DNA from: Cupriavidus taiwanensis
GTDB lineage: Bacteria; Pseudomonadota; Gammaproteobacteria; Burkholderiales; Burkholderiaceae
Assembly (NCBI RefSeq): GCF_900250075.1
Contig: NZ_LT977071.1
Location: 1,424,940 to 1,488,939, forward strand
DNA length: 64,000 nucleotides
Reading direction: 5' to 3'
Shown here: positions 10,178 through 19,008 of the stretch, one piece after another
Position numbering within the stretch: position 1 is the first letter of the stretch
Layout: each line of letters begins with the position of its first letter
Program-made: the position numbers and the translations under genes
Notes under the pieces: model-generated
The model's input: only the letters and a program-made list of their open reading frames with translations
Told to the model about the DNA's origin: nothing
Databases searched by the model: none

Positions 10178-11446
10178 ATGACCGATCTCTCCGATATCTA
10201 CGCAGCCAGGCAGCCCGCCGCTGCCGGGCGGGAACCCGCCCTGCCCGATCCCGCAAGCGTGCGGCGCATCTGCGACGACGCAGAAGCCATCGACGCGGCA
10301 CGCGCGCTCGCCGAGACATTCCGTGCAGGCGCTTCGGTGCGCGATCGTGAACGCATCCTGCCGTGGGATGAACTCGAGCGCTGGTCCGAAAGCGGACTGG
10401 GAGGCATCACCGTGCCCAAAGCCTACGGCGGCGCCGGCGTCTCCTATGCAACGCTGGCCGAGGTATTTGCGGTCCTGAGCGCCGCCGATGCATCGCTGGG
10501 CCAGATTCCGCAGAACCACTTCGGCCTGCTTGGCGTGCTGCGCGAAGCGGGAACCGAGGCCCAGAAGCGCCGCTTCTACGCCGAGGTGCTGGCTGGGCAA
10601 CGCCTCGGCAACGCCGGGCCCGAGCGGCGCTCCGCTGATAGCCAGACCATCCTCGACGGCACCACGCGCCTGCGTCGCACGGCGCATGGGCTGCGCCTGA
10701 GCGGCACACGCTTCTACTCCACCGGCGCGCTGTTCGCGCACCGCGTGCCAACGCGTGCGCTCGACGATGAGGGCCGCGCGGTCCAGGTCTGGGTGCCGCG
10801 CCATGCCGCCCGCCTGACCGTGGTCGACGACTGGTCGTCGTTCGGCCAGCGCACGACGGCGAGCGGCACGGTGGTGTTCGACAACGTGGCCGTCGCCGAG
10901 GACGACGTGATCCCCGTGTGGCAACTGGCTGACCGGCCCGGCCTCTACGGCGCGAACTCGCAACTGATCCAGGCCGCGATCGATCTCGGCATCGCACAGG
11001 CCGCGTTCGACGATGCCATCGGGTTCGTGCGCCAGCACGCGCGCCCGTGGATCGATGCAGGCGTCGCGCGTGCGAGCGAGGATCCGCATCTGATCGGCGA
11101 CGTTGGCCGCCTGGCGATCGAACTCGACGCCGCGCGCGAAGTGCTGCGCGAAGCCGCGCTGACGCTCGATGCCATCGCGGAGCAGCCGGTCACCGAGGCA
11201 GGCAGCGCACAGGCTTCGGTCGCCGTGGCCGAGGCCAAGGTGCTGACCACCGAAGCGGCGCTGCAGGCCAGCGAGAAGCTGTTCGAACTGGCCGGCTCTT
11301 CCGCCACCCGCGCCGGGCACAACCTCGACCGCCACTGGCGCAATGCGCGCACGCACACGCTGCACGATCCGGTGCGCTGGAAGCTGCATCTGATCGGCAA
11401 CTACTACCTGAACAACGCGCTGCCCAAGCGGCACTCCTGGAACTGA
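10178..11446 (+). CDS. SfnB-family sulfur acquisition oxidoreductase (copy 2)
   Basis: 422-residue acyl-CoA dehydrogenase-fold protein. SfnB members are linked to growth on dimethyl sulfone and other sulfur sources, probably using reduced flavin. Visible motifs: DRERILPWDELERWSESGL, GGITVPKAYGGAGVSYATL, SLGQIPQNHFG, FYSTGALF, and the terminal DRHWRNARTHTLHDPVRWK. It is closely related to copy 3, which starts 1 base after this stop, so the two are tandem duplicates in one transcript. Residues around 155-170 (PERRSADSQTILDG) differ from copy 3 (AEIGHKDFRRRT), a likely substrate-pocket difference. Confidence 0.88.
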   Translation: MTDLSDIYAARQPAAAGREPALPDPASVRRICDDAEAIDAARALAETFRAGASVRDRERILPWDELERWSESGLGGITVPKAYGGAGVSYATLAEVFAVLSAADASLGQIPQNHFGLLGVLREAGTEAQKRRFYAEVLAGQRLGNAGPERRSADSQTILDGTTRLRRTAHGLRLSGTRFYSTGALFAHRVPTRALDDEGRAVQVWVPRHAARLTVVDDWSSFGQRTTASGTVVFDNVAVAEDDVIPVWQLADRPGLYGANSQLIQAAIDLGIAQAAFDDAIGFVRQHARPWIDAGVARASEDPHLIGDVGRLAIELDAAREVLREAALTLDAIAEQPVTEAGSAQASVAVAEAKVLTTEAALQASEKLFELAGSSATRAGHNLDRHWRNARTHTLHDPVRWKLHLIGNYYLNNALPKRHSWN

Positions 11447-11447
11447 T

Positions 11448-12698
11448 ATGTCGTTGCTTTTCAATCCGCCGCCCGCCGATGGACGGGCGCAGCCAGCGCC
11501 CGCGCCTGCCGTGGTTCCGCATCTTGTCCGCGACGACGCCGAAGCGATCGCCATCGCGCGGCGGCTCGCCGCCCACTTTGCGCCCGGAGCGGCCCGGCGC
11601 GACCGCGAACGGCGCCTGCCCTGGGATGAACTGGAAACCTTCAGCGCCAGCGGCCTGTGGGGCATCACCGTGCCGCACGAATTCGGTGGCGCGGGCGTGT
11701 CCAACACCACGCTGGCGGAGGTCATCGCCATCATCGCCGCAGCGGATGGCTCGCTCGGGCAGATTCCGCAGAACCACTTCTATGCGCTGGAGGTGCTGCG
11801 TGTTGGCGGCACGCCGGCGCAGCAGGCATTCTTCTATGCGCGCGCACTGGCCGGCGAGCGCTTTGGCAATGCGCTGGCGGAGATCGGCCACAAGGACTTC
11901 CGCCGCCGCACGCGGCTGACGCCTGACGGCGATGGCTTTCGCATCGACGGCAAGAAGTTCTATTGCACCGGCGCGCTGTATGCGCACTGGATTCCCACGC
12001 TCGTGGTGGCTGAGGAAGCCGGACGCGAAGTCACGTGGCTCGCGTTCGTGCCGCGCACGGCCGACGGTGTCGGCATCACGGATGACTGGGACGGCTTTGG
12101 CCAGCGCGTCACCGGCAGCGGCTCGGTGACGTTCGAGAACGTCCGCGTCGAGGCCGACTGGGTGGTGCCGTTCCTCGCCTCGTTCGAGCGGCCCACGACC
12201 ATCGGTCCCTTTGCCCAGTTGCTGCATGCGGCGATCGACCTCGGCATCGGCCGCGGCGCGCTGGCAGCCACGCTGCCGTTCCTGCGCGATCACGCACGGC
12301 CGTGGATCGATGCCGGCGTGGCACGCGCGGCGGACGACCCGCTGACGCTGCACCAGCTTGGCGAGGTCCAGGTACGGCTGCGTGCCGCCGAAGCACTGGT
12401 GCGCCGCGCCGGCCGTGCCACCGATGCCGCGCAGCGGGTGCCCGGCGAGCAAACCGTCGCGCAGGCGTCGCTGGCCGTTGCTGCTGCGCGGGCGCTGACG
12501 ACGACCGCATCGCTGCTTGCCGGCACGCGGCTGTTCGAGCTGGGCGGCACCTCCGCCACGCTCGACAACCAGGGTCTGGACCGCTTCTGGCGCAACGCGC
12601 GCACGCATACGTTGCACGATCCGGTTCGCTGGAAATACCACGCGGTCGGCAACTTCCATCTCAACGACAAGCTGCCGCCGCGGCATGGAGCGATCTGA
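11448..12698 (+). CDS. SfnB-family sulfur acquisition oxidoreductase (copy 3)
   Basis: 416 residues, closely similar to the preceding gene: WDELETFSASGLWGITVP, GQIPQNHFYALEVLR, KKFYCTGALYAHWIPT and FWRNARTHTLHDPVRWKYH. It starts one base after the copy 2 stop, and its own stop overlaps the start of the FMN-monooxygenase gene (TGATG). The close linkage suggests that its product feeds the downstream monooxygenase or shares its substrate. A flavin-dependent role in organosulfur use is inferred from the family; the precise reaction is not known. Confidence 0.88.
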   Translation: MSLLFNPPPADGRAQPAPAPAVVPHLVRDDAEAIAIARRLAAHFAPGAARRDRERRLPWDELETFSASGLWGITVPHEFGGAGVSNTTLAEVIAIIAAADGSLGQIPQNHFYALEVLRVGGTPAQQAFFYARALAGERFGNALAEIGHKDFRRRTRLTPDGDGFRIDGKKFYCTGALYAHWIPTLVVAEEAGREVTWLAFVPRTADGVGITDDWDGFGQRVTGSGSVTFENVRVEADWVVPFLASFERPTTIGPFAQLLHAAIDLGIGRGALAATLPFLRDHARPWIDAGVARAADDPLTLHQLGEVQVRLRAAEALVRRAGRATDAAQRVPGEQTVAQASLAVAAARALTTTASLLAGTRLFELGGTSATLDNQGLDRFWRNARTHTLHDPVRWKYHAVGNFHLNDKLPPRHGAI

Positions 12699-14065
12699 TG
12701 GCGAACCATGGACCGCGCAAGCAGATCCTGCTCAACGCGTTCAACATGAACTGCGTGGGGCATATCAACCACGGGCTGTGGACGCACCCGCGCGACCGTT
12801 CGGCCGAGTACAACACGCTGGAATACTGGGTGGACCAGGCGCGCACGCTCGAGCGCGGCCTGTTCGACGGATTGTTCATCGCCGACATCGTCGGCGTCTA
12901 TGACGTGTACCGCGGCAACGTCGATGTCACGCTGCAGGAATCGATCCAGCTTCCGGTCAACGACCCGCTGCTCCTCGTCCCCGCCATGGCCGCGGCCACC
13001 AGGCACCTTGGCTTCGGGGTCACGGTGAACCTGAGCTATGAGCAGCCGTACCTGCTGGCGCGCCGGTTTTCCACGCTGGACCATCTGACGCGGGGACGTG
13101 TCGGCTGGAACATCGTGACCGGCTACCTCGACAGCGCGGCGCGCGCCATGGGCCTCGAAGGACAGCTCGCCCACGACGAGCGCTACGACCGCGCCGACGA
13201 GTTTCTCGAGGTGCTCTACAAGCTCTGGGAAGGCAGCTGGCAGAACGACGCCGTGCTGCGCGACAAGGCCGCGCGCGTGTTCGCCGATCCCGCGAAGGTG
13301 CGCAAGGTCAGCCACAGCGGGCGCTATTACAAGGTGGACGGCTATCACCTGTCGGAACCCTCGCCGCAGCGCACGCCTGTGCTGTTCCAGGCCGGCAGCT
13401 CGGGCCGTGGCCAGCGCTTTGCCGCGCGCCATGCCGAATGCGTGTTCATTTCCCCGCCGAGCAAGGAAGCGGCGCGCAAGACGGTGGCCGCGCTGCGCGA
13501 GCAGCTGGTGGCAGCCGGGCGCCGTCCGGACGACGTCAAGGTCTTCATGGGCGCAGCCGTGGTCACGGGCCGCACCGAGGCCGAGGCGCGCGCCAGGCAT
13601 GCCGAGTATCGCGACTATGCGAGCCGCGAGGCCGGACTCGCCCATTTCGCGGCCAGCACCGGCGTGGACTTCGCGCGCTACGGGCTCGACGACCCCGTGA
13701 ACTATGAAGGCGGCAACGCCATCGAATCCGCGACAAAGACTGCCGCCCAGCATGGCTGGACGCGCCGCAAGCTGCTCGACCTGTTCGAGCTGGGCGGACG
13801 CTACCCGGCCATCGTCGGCGATCCGTCGCAGGTGGCCGACACGCTCGCCGGATGGGTCGACGAGACCGGCATCGATGGCTTCAACCTGAGCCGCACCGTG
13901 GTGCCGGAGAGCTACGAGGACTTCGTCGACCTCGTCGTCCCCGCACTGCAGGAGCGCGGCCGCTACAAGACCGCGTATGCCGACGGCACGCTGCGGCGCA
14001 AGCTGTTCGCCGAAGGCGACCGGCTGCCGGCGCGCCACGCGGCCGACGCGTTCCGTCACGCATGA
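12698..14065 (+). CDS. FMNH2-dependent monooxygenase, DszA/SnaA/NtaA (SfnG-like) family
   Basis: Bacterial-luciferase-fold enzyme that uses FMNH2 and O2 to oxidise sulfones, chelators or similar substrates. 455 residues: KQILLNAFNMNCVGHINHGLW at the amino terminus, the family block GLFDGLFIADIVGVYDVYRG, LDHLTRGRVGWNIVTGY, GRYYKVDGYHLSEPSPQRTP and VLFQAGSSGRGQRFAARHAE. The ATG at 12698 overlaps the previous stop by one base, implying translational coupling. FMNH2 is expected from the reductase at 8130-8693. SfnG (dimethyl sulfone) and DszA (dibenzothiophene sulfone) are both possible relatives; the SfnB neighbours favour a small sulfone. Confidence 0.88.
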   Translation: MANHGPRKQILLNAFNMNCVGHINHGLWTHPRDRSAEYNTLEYWVDQARTLERGLFDGLFIADIVGVYDVYRGNVDVTLQESIQLPVNDPLLLVPAMAAATRHLGFGVTVNLSYEQPYLLARRFSTLDHLTRGRVGWNIVTGYLDSAARAMGLEGQLAHDERYDRADEFLEVLYKLWEGSWQNDAVLRDKAARVFADPAKVRKVSHSGRYYKVDGYHLSEPSPQRTPVLFQAGSSGRGQRFAARHAECVFISPPSKEAARKTVAALREQLVAAGRRPDDVKVFMGAAVVTGRTEAEARARHAEYRDYASREAGLAHFAASTGVDFARYGLDDPVNYEGGNAIESATKTAAQHGWTRRKLLDLFELGGRYPAIVGDPSQVADTLAGWVDETGIDGFNLSRTVVPESYEDFVDLVVPALQERGRYKTAYADGTLRRKLFAEGDRLPARHAADAFRHA

Positions 14066-14101
14066 CGCATCCCTCCCTTGTCCGCATTCACCACTGACAC
14101 C

Positions 14102-14929
14102 ATGAAGATCTCCCGCCTCCTGCCGGCCACCGTTGCCGCCCTCTTTGCTTCGCTGGCGCTGCTGCCGGCCGTCCATGCCGCGCCGCTGCGCATCGGCGTC
14201 ACACCGGGCGCACTCGCCGACTCCGTCGAAGTAGCGGCCGCCGAAGCTCGCAAGCAGGGCCTCGACGTGAAGGTCGTCGAGTTCACGGACTGGACCACGC
14301 CCAATGTCGCGCTGTCGTCCGGCGATCTCGACGTGAACTACTTCCAGCACCAGGCCTTCCTCGACAACGCCGTCAAGGAGCGCGGCTACAAGTTCCGCAG
14401 CGTGGCGCTCGGCGTGCTGCCGAACATCGGCCTGTATTCGAGCCACGTGAAGCGCTTCGACGAGCTGAAGGAAGGCGCGCGCGTCGGCGTGGCAAGCGAT
14501 CCGGTCAACCAGGGCCGCGGCCTGCTGCTGCTGCAGAAGGCTGGCCTCGTCAAGCTGCGCGACGGCGTGGGCGCGAAAGGCAGCGTCAACGACATCGTGG
14601 CCAATCCGAAGAAGCTCAAGCTGATCGAGATAGAGGGACCGCAACTGGTCCGCGCGCTGGACGACGTAGACCTGGCGCAGGGCTACCCCGCGCACTTCGT
14701 CAACGCCGGCAAGCCCCAGGTGGCCGGTGCCGGGTTGCTGTACTCCGGCATCGACGATACCTATTTCGCGATCCGCTTCGTCACGCGCGAGGACAACGCC
14801 GCCGATCCGCGCGTGGCGCGCTTCGTGAAGATCTACCAGGACTCGCCAGCAGTGCGCAAGCAGCTCGGCACGTCCTATGCCAACAACGACAAGCTGTACA
14901 GCCTGCCGTGGCTCAAGGCGCAGCCGTGA
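14102..14929 (+). CDS. MetQ/NlpA-family substrate-binding protein
   Basis: Periplasmic binding protein of a methionine-type importer, 275 residues. Signal peptide [20 protein letters not shown] followed by an AHA cleavage site; there is no lipobox Cys, so it is secreted rather than lipid-anchored as classic MetQ is. Family motifs: [49 protein letters not shown], and [20 protein letters not shown]. It precedes the ATPase gene by 16 bases. Given the sulfur neighbours, a sulfur-containing amino acid or related ligand is likely. Confidence 0.9.
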   Translation: MKISRLLPATVAALFASLALLPAVHAAPLRIGVTPGALADSVEVAAAEARKQGLDVKVVEFTDWTTPNVALSSGDLDVNYFQHQAFLDNAVKERGYKFRSVALGVLPNIGLYSSHVKRFDELKEGARVGVASDPVNQGRGLLLLQKAGLVKLRDGVGAKGSVNDIVANPKKLKLIEIEGPQLVRALDDVDLAQGYPAHFVNAGKPQVAGAGLLYSGIDDTYFAIRFVTREDNAADPRVARFVKIYQDSPAVRKQLGTSYANNDKLYSLPWLKAQP

Positions 14930-14945
14930 CGCACAGGGGACTGCC

Positions 14946-16085
14946 ATGAGCATGACCACTGCTTTGCTGCGCCGCGGGTTCCTGCCCGCGGCGACACGCT
15001 CCGACGCCGCTGCCGCCACGCGTGGCGGCCATGCGCGGACCGCGACCGGCGCGGTTCGCTTCGAACGCGTGAGCAAGCGTTATGCGAGCGCCGCCGGTAT
15101 CGTCCAGGCCCTCAGCGACATCGATCTCGACATACCGCCCGGCGGCATCTTCGGCATCATCGGGCGCAGCGGCGCCGGAAAATCCACGCTGCTGCGCACG
15201 ATCAACCGGCTCGAGGCGCCGACGGATGGACGCGTGCTGGTCGACGGGCAGGATATTGCGACGCTCGACGAAAACGGCCTCGTGGCACTGCGCCGCCGTA
15301 TCGGCATGATCTTCCAGCATTTCAACCTGCTTTCGGCGAAGACGGTACGCGACAACGTGGCGCTGCCGCTGAAGGTTGCCGGCGTGCCGCGCGACGCCAT
15401 TGGGCGGCGCGTGGACGAGGTGCTCGCCCTGGTTGGCCTCGAAGGCAAGCACGATACCTATCCCGGCCGCCTGTCGGGCGGACAGAAGCAGCGTGTCGGC
15501 ATCGCGCGCGCGCTCGTACACCACCCCGAGATCCTGCTGTGCGACGAAGCCACCTCCGCGCTGGATCCTGAAACCACGCAATCGATCCTGCAGTTGCTGC
15601 GCGACATCAACCAGCGCCTCGGGCTCACCATCGTGCTGATCACGCACGAAATGCGCGTGATCCGCGAAATTTGCGACCAGGTGCTGGTCCTGGAGCACGG
15701 CGCCATTGCCGAAGCCGGGCCCGTATGGCAGGTATTCGGCCAGCCGCGCCACGCGGCGACGCAGGCGCTGCTGGCACCGCTGACACCGGGACTGCCGCAA
15801 GACATCGCCGCGCGGCTGCTGCCCGAGCCGCCGGCGGGGCCGCACCGGCGCATCGCCGAACTGCACTATGCAGGCAGCGGCGAGCACGCGCCGGACCTCG
15901 CCAGCCTGGCCGCCGGACTCGGCACGGACGCGCAGCTGCTGCACGGCAGCCTGGACCGCATCCAGGGCCACACGCAAGGCCGCCTGCTGTGGTCCCTGGC
16001 AGGCACCGGCACGGATCCGGATTCGCTGCGCTCTCCCCTTTCCCCATACGTGAAAACACTGGGCTATGTCGCCGATTCTTATTGA
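14946..16085 (+). CDS. MetN-type ABC transporter ATP-binding protein with NIL domain
   Basis: 379-residue ATPase powering the MetI permease. Walker [14 protein letters not shown]-loop MIFQHFNLL, signature [15 protein letters not shown], Walker [16 protein letters not shown] and H-loop ITHEM. The carboxy-terminal 80 residues ([11 protein letters not shown] to [11 protein letters not shown]) match the NIL ligand-sensing domain of MetN. A 38-residue amino-terminal extension precedes the usual start. The ATG at 14946 has AGGGGAC upstream. The 3' end overlaps the permease gene by 20 bases. Confidence 0.92.
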   Translation: MSMTTALLRRGFLPAATRSDAAAATRGGHARTATGAVRFERVSKRYASAAGIVQALSDIDLDIPPGGIFGIIGRSGAGKSTLLRTINRLEAPTDGRVLVDGQDIATLDENGLVALRRRIGMIFQHFNLLSAKTVRDNVALPLKVAGVPRDAIGRRVDEVLALVGLEGKHDTYPGRLSGGQKQRVGIARALVHHPEILLCDEATSALDPETTQSILQLLRDINQRLGLTIVLITHEMRVIREICDQVLVLEHGAIAEAGPVWQVFGQPRHAATQALLAPLTPGLPQDIAARLLPEPPAGPHRRIAELHYAGSGEHAPDLASLAAGLGTDAQLLHGSLDRIQGHTQGRLLWSLAGTGTDPDSLRSPLSPYVKTLGYVADSY

Positions 16086-16719
16086 ACGCCTCTGGCAAGG
16101 ATTCCTCGATACGTTGACGATGGTCGGCGCATCGGCCGCCATTGCGGTGCTGGCGGGCGTGCCGCTCGCGCTGGTGCTCGTGGTCACCGCGCCCGGTGGC
16201 ATGCGGCCCGCGCCGCGCCTGCATCGCGTGCTCGGCAGCGTGGTCAACAGCTTCCGCGCCACGCCGTTCATCGTGCTGCTGGTGGCGCTGCTGCCGTTCA
16301 CGCGGCTGGTCGTCGGTGCAACCATCGGCGTCTGGGCCGCGGTGGTGCCGCTGGCGGTCAGCGCCACGCCGTTCTTTGCACGCATTGCCGAAATCAGCCT
16401 GCGCCAGGTCGATGCGGGCCTGGTCGAGGCCGCACAGGCCATGGGCTGCCGGCGCCGGCATATCCTGCTGCACGTGCTGCTGCCGGAAGCGCTGCCCGGC
16501 ATCGTCGGCGGCTTTACCATCACCGTGGTTTCGCTGATCGGTGCCTCAGCCATGGCCGGCGCGGTCGGCGCGGGCGGGCTTGGCGACCTGGCGATCCGGT
16601 ACGGCTACCAACGTTTCGATACCACCGTGATGGCGGTGGTCATCGTGATCCTGATTGCGCTGGTCACGGTCGTGCAGGCAAGTGGCGACCGCCTGGTGCA
16701 TCGCCTGCGAGAGCGCTAG
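16066..16719 (+). CDS. MetI-type ABC transporter permease
   Basis: 217-residue inner-membrane permease with five hydrophobic helices. It has the MetI core [20 protein letters not shown], the EAA loop [20 protein letters not shown] and [20 protein letters not shown]. It overlaps the MetN-type gene by 20 bases, so it is translated from the same mRNA. With the preceding two genes it forms a full MetNIQ-type importer at the end of the sulfur cluster. Confidence 0.92.
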   Translation: MSPILIERLWQGFLDTLTMVGASAAIAVLAGVPLALVLVVTAPGGMRPAPRLHRVLGSVVNSFRATPFIVLLVALLPFTRLVVGATIGVWAAVVPLAVSATPFFARIAEISLRQVDAGLVEAAQAMGCRRRHILLHVLLPEALPGIVGGFTITVVSLIGASAMAGAVGAGGLGDLAIRYGYQRFDTTVMAVVIVILIALVTVVQASGDRLVHRLRER

Positions 16720-16791
16720 ATGCTGACGGCGCTGCCGCGAACGGACCACGCTATTAGCAAGCCCATGGGCAAAGATCCAGCACGAATTGGC

Positions 16792-17319
16792 TCACTTCCC
16801 CCGGTAAGCTCGGTGGACTGAAAAGCTGATCGGTGCGCCTTTCATCTCCGGTGCCGCCTTGGTAGTTTCGACGACAATCCGGTAGCGCCCCTTCTCTAAA
16901 GGAAGGGCGGCAATCTCTTTATCGAATTCGTCGTTGCTCCACGAAAACAGGGCAATCTCATCGACGTTAATCTCGCGGTCAATGACCGTACTTTCGCCTT
17001 CCGGCGCGGTTTTTACCACGGTCACTCGTAACGCAAAAGCAACGCCTGGTGTAATGATCTTCCCATTCCTATCGCGTTCATAGCTCCCCGACAGTCGCCT
17101 GGCTCTGGCTCGATCCGCCTGGTCCCTTTCTTGATACTTGAAGCCAACAATGAAGGCGTAAAGTTGTCGCTCGGGGATTCTAAATTCTCTTTCGATTCGA
17201 CTTCCAGCCTTGCTTAGGTCCAACGGAACCGTGAAAGGCGGGGTGCCAAAGGCAGCCTGAACGGCATCGACCTGCACAACTGCCAACCAGGCTAACAAAA
17301 AAATCCGGAGTAGGCGCAT
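16792..17319 (-). CDS. DUF5625-like secreted protein
   Basis: 175 residues with a signal peptide (MRLLRIFLLAWLAVVQVDAV then a QAAF cleavage region). The rest looks like one beta-sandwich domain: FTVPLDLSKAGSRIEREF, RQLYAFIVGFKYQER, a run on INVDEIALFSWSND, and GRYRIVVETTKAAPE. This pattern resembles the DUF5625 family, of unknown function. ATG at 17319 was chosen so that the signal peptide is at the amino terminus. Codon use is visibly less GC-biased than in its neighbours. It is convergent with the metI-type gene. Confidence 0.7.
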   Translation of the reverse strand: MRLLRIFLLAWLAVVQVDAVQAAFGTPPFTVPLDLSKAGSRIEREFRIPERQLYAFIVGFKYQERDQADRARARRLSGSYERDRNGKIITPGVAFALRVTVVKTAPEGESTVIDREINVDEIALFSWSNDEFDKEIAALPLEKGRYRIVVETTKAAPEMKGAPISFSVHRAYRGK

Positions 17320-17905
17320 GGTGCCGCGATCACGTTCCCTCGTTCCCATTTCCGTTACTCTCGCTTGCCATGTTCGAGGATCCATTTTAAGCGGCGGCCA
17401 TGGTGGGCGGCTAAAGGCACTGCAGCAGCCTCTTGCGATAGTACGGCGGCGATACGGTTGACACTGGCTCCTCCGGATACGTCTTCGTATAGCACCATTT
17501 CGCGCACAAGGACCCAGCGCAAGAAAGCAGAATTGCGCAGCTTACTGCCAATCCCACTTTAGAGGGGGGCGGACGTCTGGCCAGGAAAATTGCGCAGCAA
17601 AGCCAGCCGATCCGACCATAAGGAACGTTATATCGGCACAGCGGGCGGCAGCTTTAGGCTGGCGCGGCCCGATATACGACCGACCCGCTTCCCCAGTCCG
17701 TCTGTAGCGATTTATTTTTTTTGGTAATGGTACTGAATGGAAAATGTTCGGCACCATTCAGGTACGTTGCGGTTTTCATACAAATCCCATCAGTCTGGGG
17801 TACGACGGCATTTTACGTGACGGTGTCATTTGCTATCTTTCTCGCCATGCTACGACCTGACGTCTACGCGATGGCCCGCAGGGGCGCACCAATAATAACC
17901 GACCC
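17320..17905. other. 586-base region without a supported gene
   Basis: The stretch looks less GC-rich than its surroundings, with several short frames that show no family signal. It contains an imperfect promoter-like AT segment around 17709-17722 and an inverted repeat CTGAATGG (17733-17740) / CCATTCAG (17754-17761) separated by 13 bases. It must hold the promoter of the lipoprotein pair at 17906 and may also drive the divergent DUF5625 gene. I see no transposase fragment in it. Confidence 0.5.
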
Positions 17906-18289
17906 ATGAAAAATCGACTCTTGTTGATTGCCTTGCTAACACTTGCAGGGTGTGCCCCGATGATCCAAACGGCACCGGTGCCACTGACGCCGCTCACAAA
18001 TGATGCGGTGGTGCCAGCCATCCGTTTCGAGACCAGCGCCGACCTTCGCCTCGATACCGGCTACACCCGAACGCTTGCCCGCAGTTCGGTCTGGAAGCCG
18101 GCCGGGCGGTTGCCGCAGGGGACAGTCTATCGGCCCGCAGGCACGGTCTTCACGATCGAAGGCCGGCAGGTACATGAGGCGTATCTCGTCATTCAGGACA
18201 AGCGGCTTGTCGGCTTCTACCTTCCGGGTGAGCAGAGCTACTCACCTCTTTCTATGGCAGTTCCAATTACAACAGGAGAAATACAATGA
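17906..18289 (+). CDS. Small lipoprotein of unknown function
   Basis: 127 residues with a clear lipoprotein signal peptide: MKNRLLLIALLTLAGCAPM, lipobox LAGC with Cys at residue 16. The mature part is a compact beta-rich domain (YRPAGTVFTIEGRQVHEAYL, KRLVGFYLPGEQSYSPL). The residue after Cys is Ala, compatible with outer-membrane sorting. The stop overlaps the next start by 4 bases (ATGA), so the two lipoproteins are made together. Function not recognised. Confidence 0.8.
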   Translation: MKNRLLLIALLTLAGCAPMIQTAPVPLTPLTNDAVVPAIRFETSADLRLDTGYTRTLARSSVWKPAGRLPQGTVYRPAGTVFTIEGRQVHEAYLVIQDKRLVGFYLPGEQSYSPLSMAVPITTGEIQ

Positions 18290-18744
18290 AACAAGTCGCA
18301 CGCATGCTGGTTGCCGCGGTAGCCGTTACGTCGCTGCTGGCTGGTTGCGCCTCCGGGGTCAAGCATAGCGAGATGGCCGCATCGATTCCGACTGTGAAGG
18401 CGGGCGAAGGGCGCGTCTACTTTCTGCGGTCCGCATCGATGCTCGGCGCTGCCATTCAGCCCGATATCCGTCTGAACAACGAAGTAGTGGGCGAATCGAA
18501 GCCCGGTGGCTTCTTCTTTGTCGATCGTCCGGCTGGCAAGTACGTCGCGTCGGCTGCTACGGAAACCGAGAAGACGCTCAGTTTCGTGCTTGATGCCGGC
18601 GAAACGAAATACGTGAGAAGCTCGCCTTCGCTGGGTCTGATGGTGGGCCGTGTCGTGCTCGAACTCGAGACGCCCGAAAAAGCGAAGGAAGAACTATCTT
18701 CGCTGAGCTACACCGGTGTGCCTGTCAAGACCGCTGCCAAGTAA
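18286..18744 (+). CDS. DUF2846-like lipoprotein
   Basis: 152-residue lipoprotein. Signal MKQVARMLVAAVAVTSLLAG with lipobox LAGC, then a DUF2846-type beta domain: GRVYFLRSASMLGAAIQPDI, LNNEVVGESKPGGFFFVDRPAG, and FVLDAGETKYVRSS. Proteins of this type are surface or periplasmic and have no defined biochemical role. SD AACAGGAGAA lies 6 bases before the ATG. It is the second gene of a two-gene operon ended by a strong hairpin. Confidence 0.85.
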   Translation: MKQVARMLVAAVAVTSLLAGCASGVKHSEMAASIPTVKAGEGRVYFLRSASMLGAAIQPDIRLNNEVVGESKPGGFFFVDRPAGKYVASAATETEKTLSFVLDAGETKYVRSSPSLGLMVGRVVLELETPEKAKEELSSLSYTGVPVKTAAK

Positions 18745-18755
18745 AGTCCAGCCGC

Positions 18756-18787
18756 GCCGGAGGCGGAACGAGCCTCCGGCATTCTTT
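18756..18787 (+). terminator. Rho-independent terminator of the lipoprotein operon
   Basis: Perfect 9-base stem GCCGGAGGC / GCCTCCGGC (18756-18764 and 18772-18780) with a 7-base loop and a T-rich tail, 12 bases after the DUF2846-like stop. Confidence 0.8.
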
Positions 18788-19008
18788 CCTTCCGCACTGA
18801 GGCAACGACCCGCCCGCCGGATGTCGGTTGAGCGTCTGGTTAGGTCGAAACCCATCAGGCCTTCAAGCGAGAAATTGAAGTCCCGCGTGCGGTTGTAGGC
18901 CCGGTGGAGCCGCTGCGGCGTGCCGTTCTGTGGCAGATTTTGCTCTGCGGCGTTCGATGGCCGTTATGCCATTGCCCGTGGGACGGCGATCGCTCCCTTG
19001 CCCTCACT

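Noticed and set aside
12290..15076. 928-residue open frame on the minus strand
   Set aside because: Covers antisense of the SfnB, DszA-type and MetQ-type genes. Low-complexity composition and no family features.
17542..17757. Short frames in the 17320-17905 gap as possible gene or IS relic
   Set aside because: No transposase motif and no terminal inverted repeat pair flanking the region.
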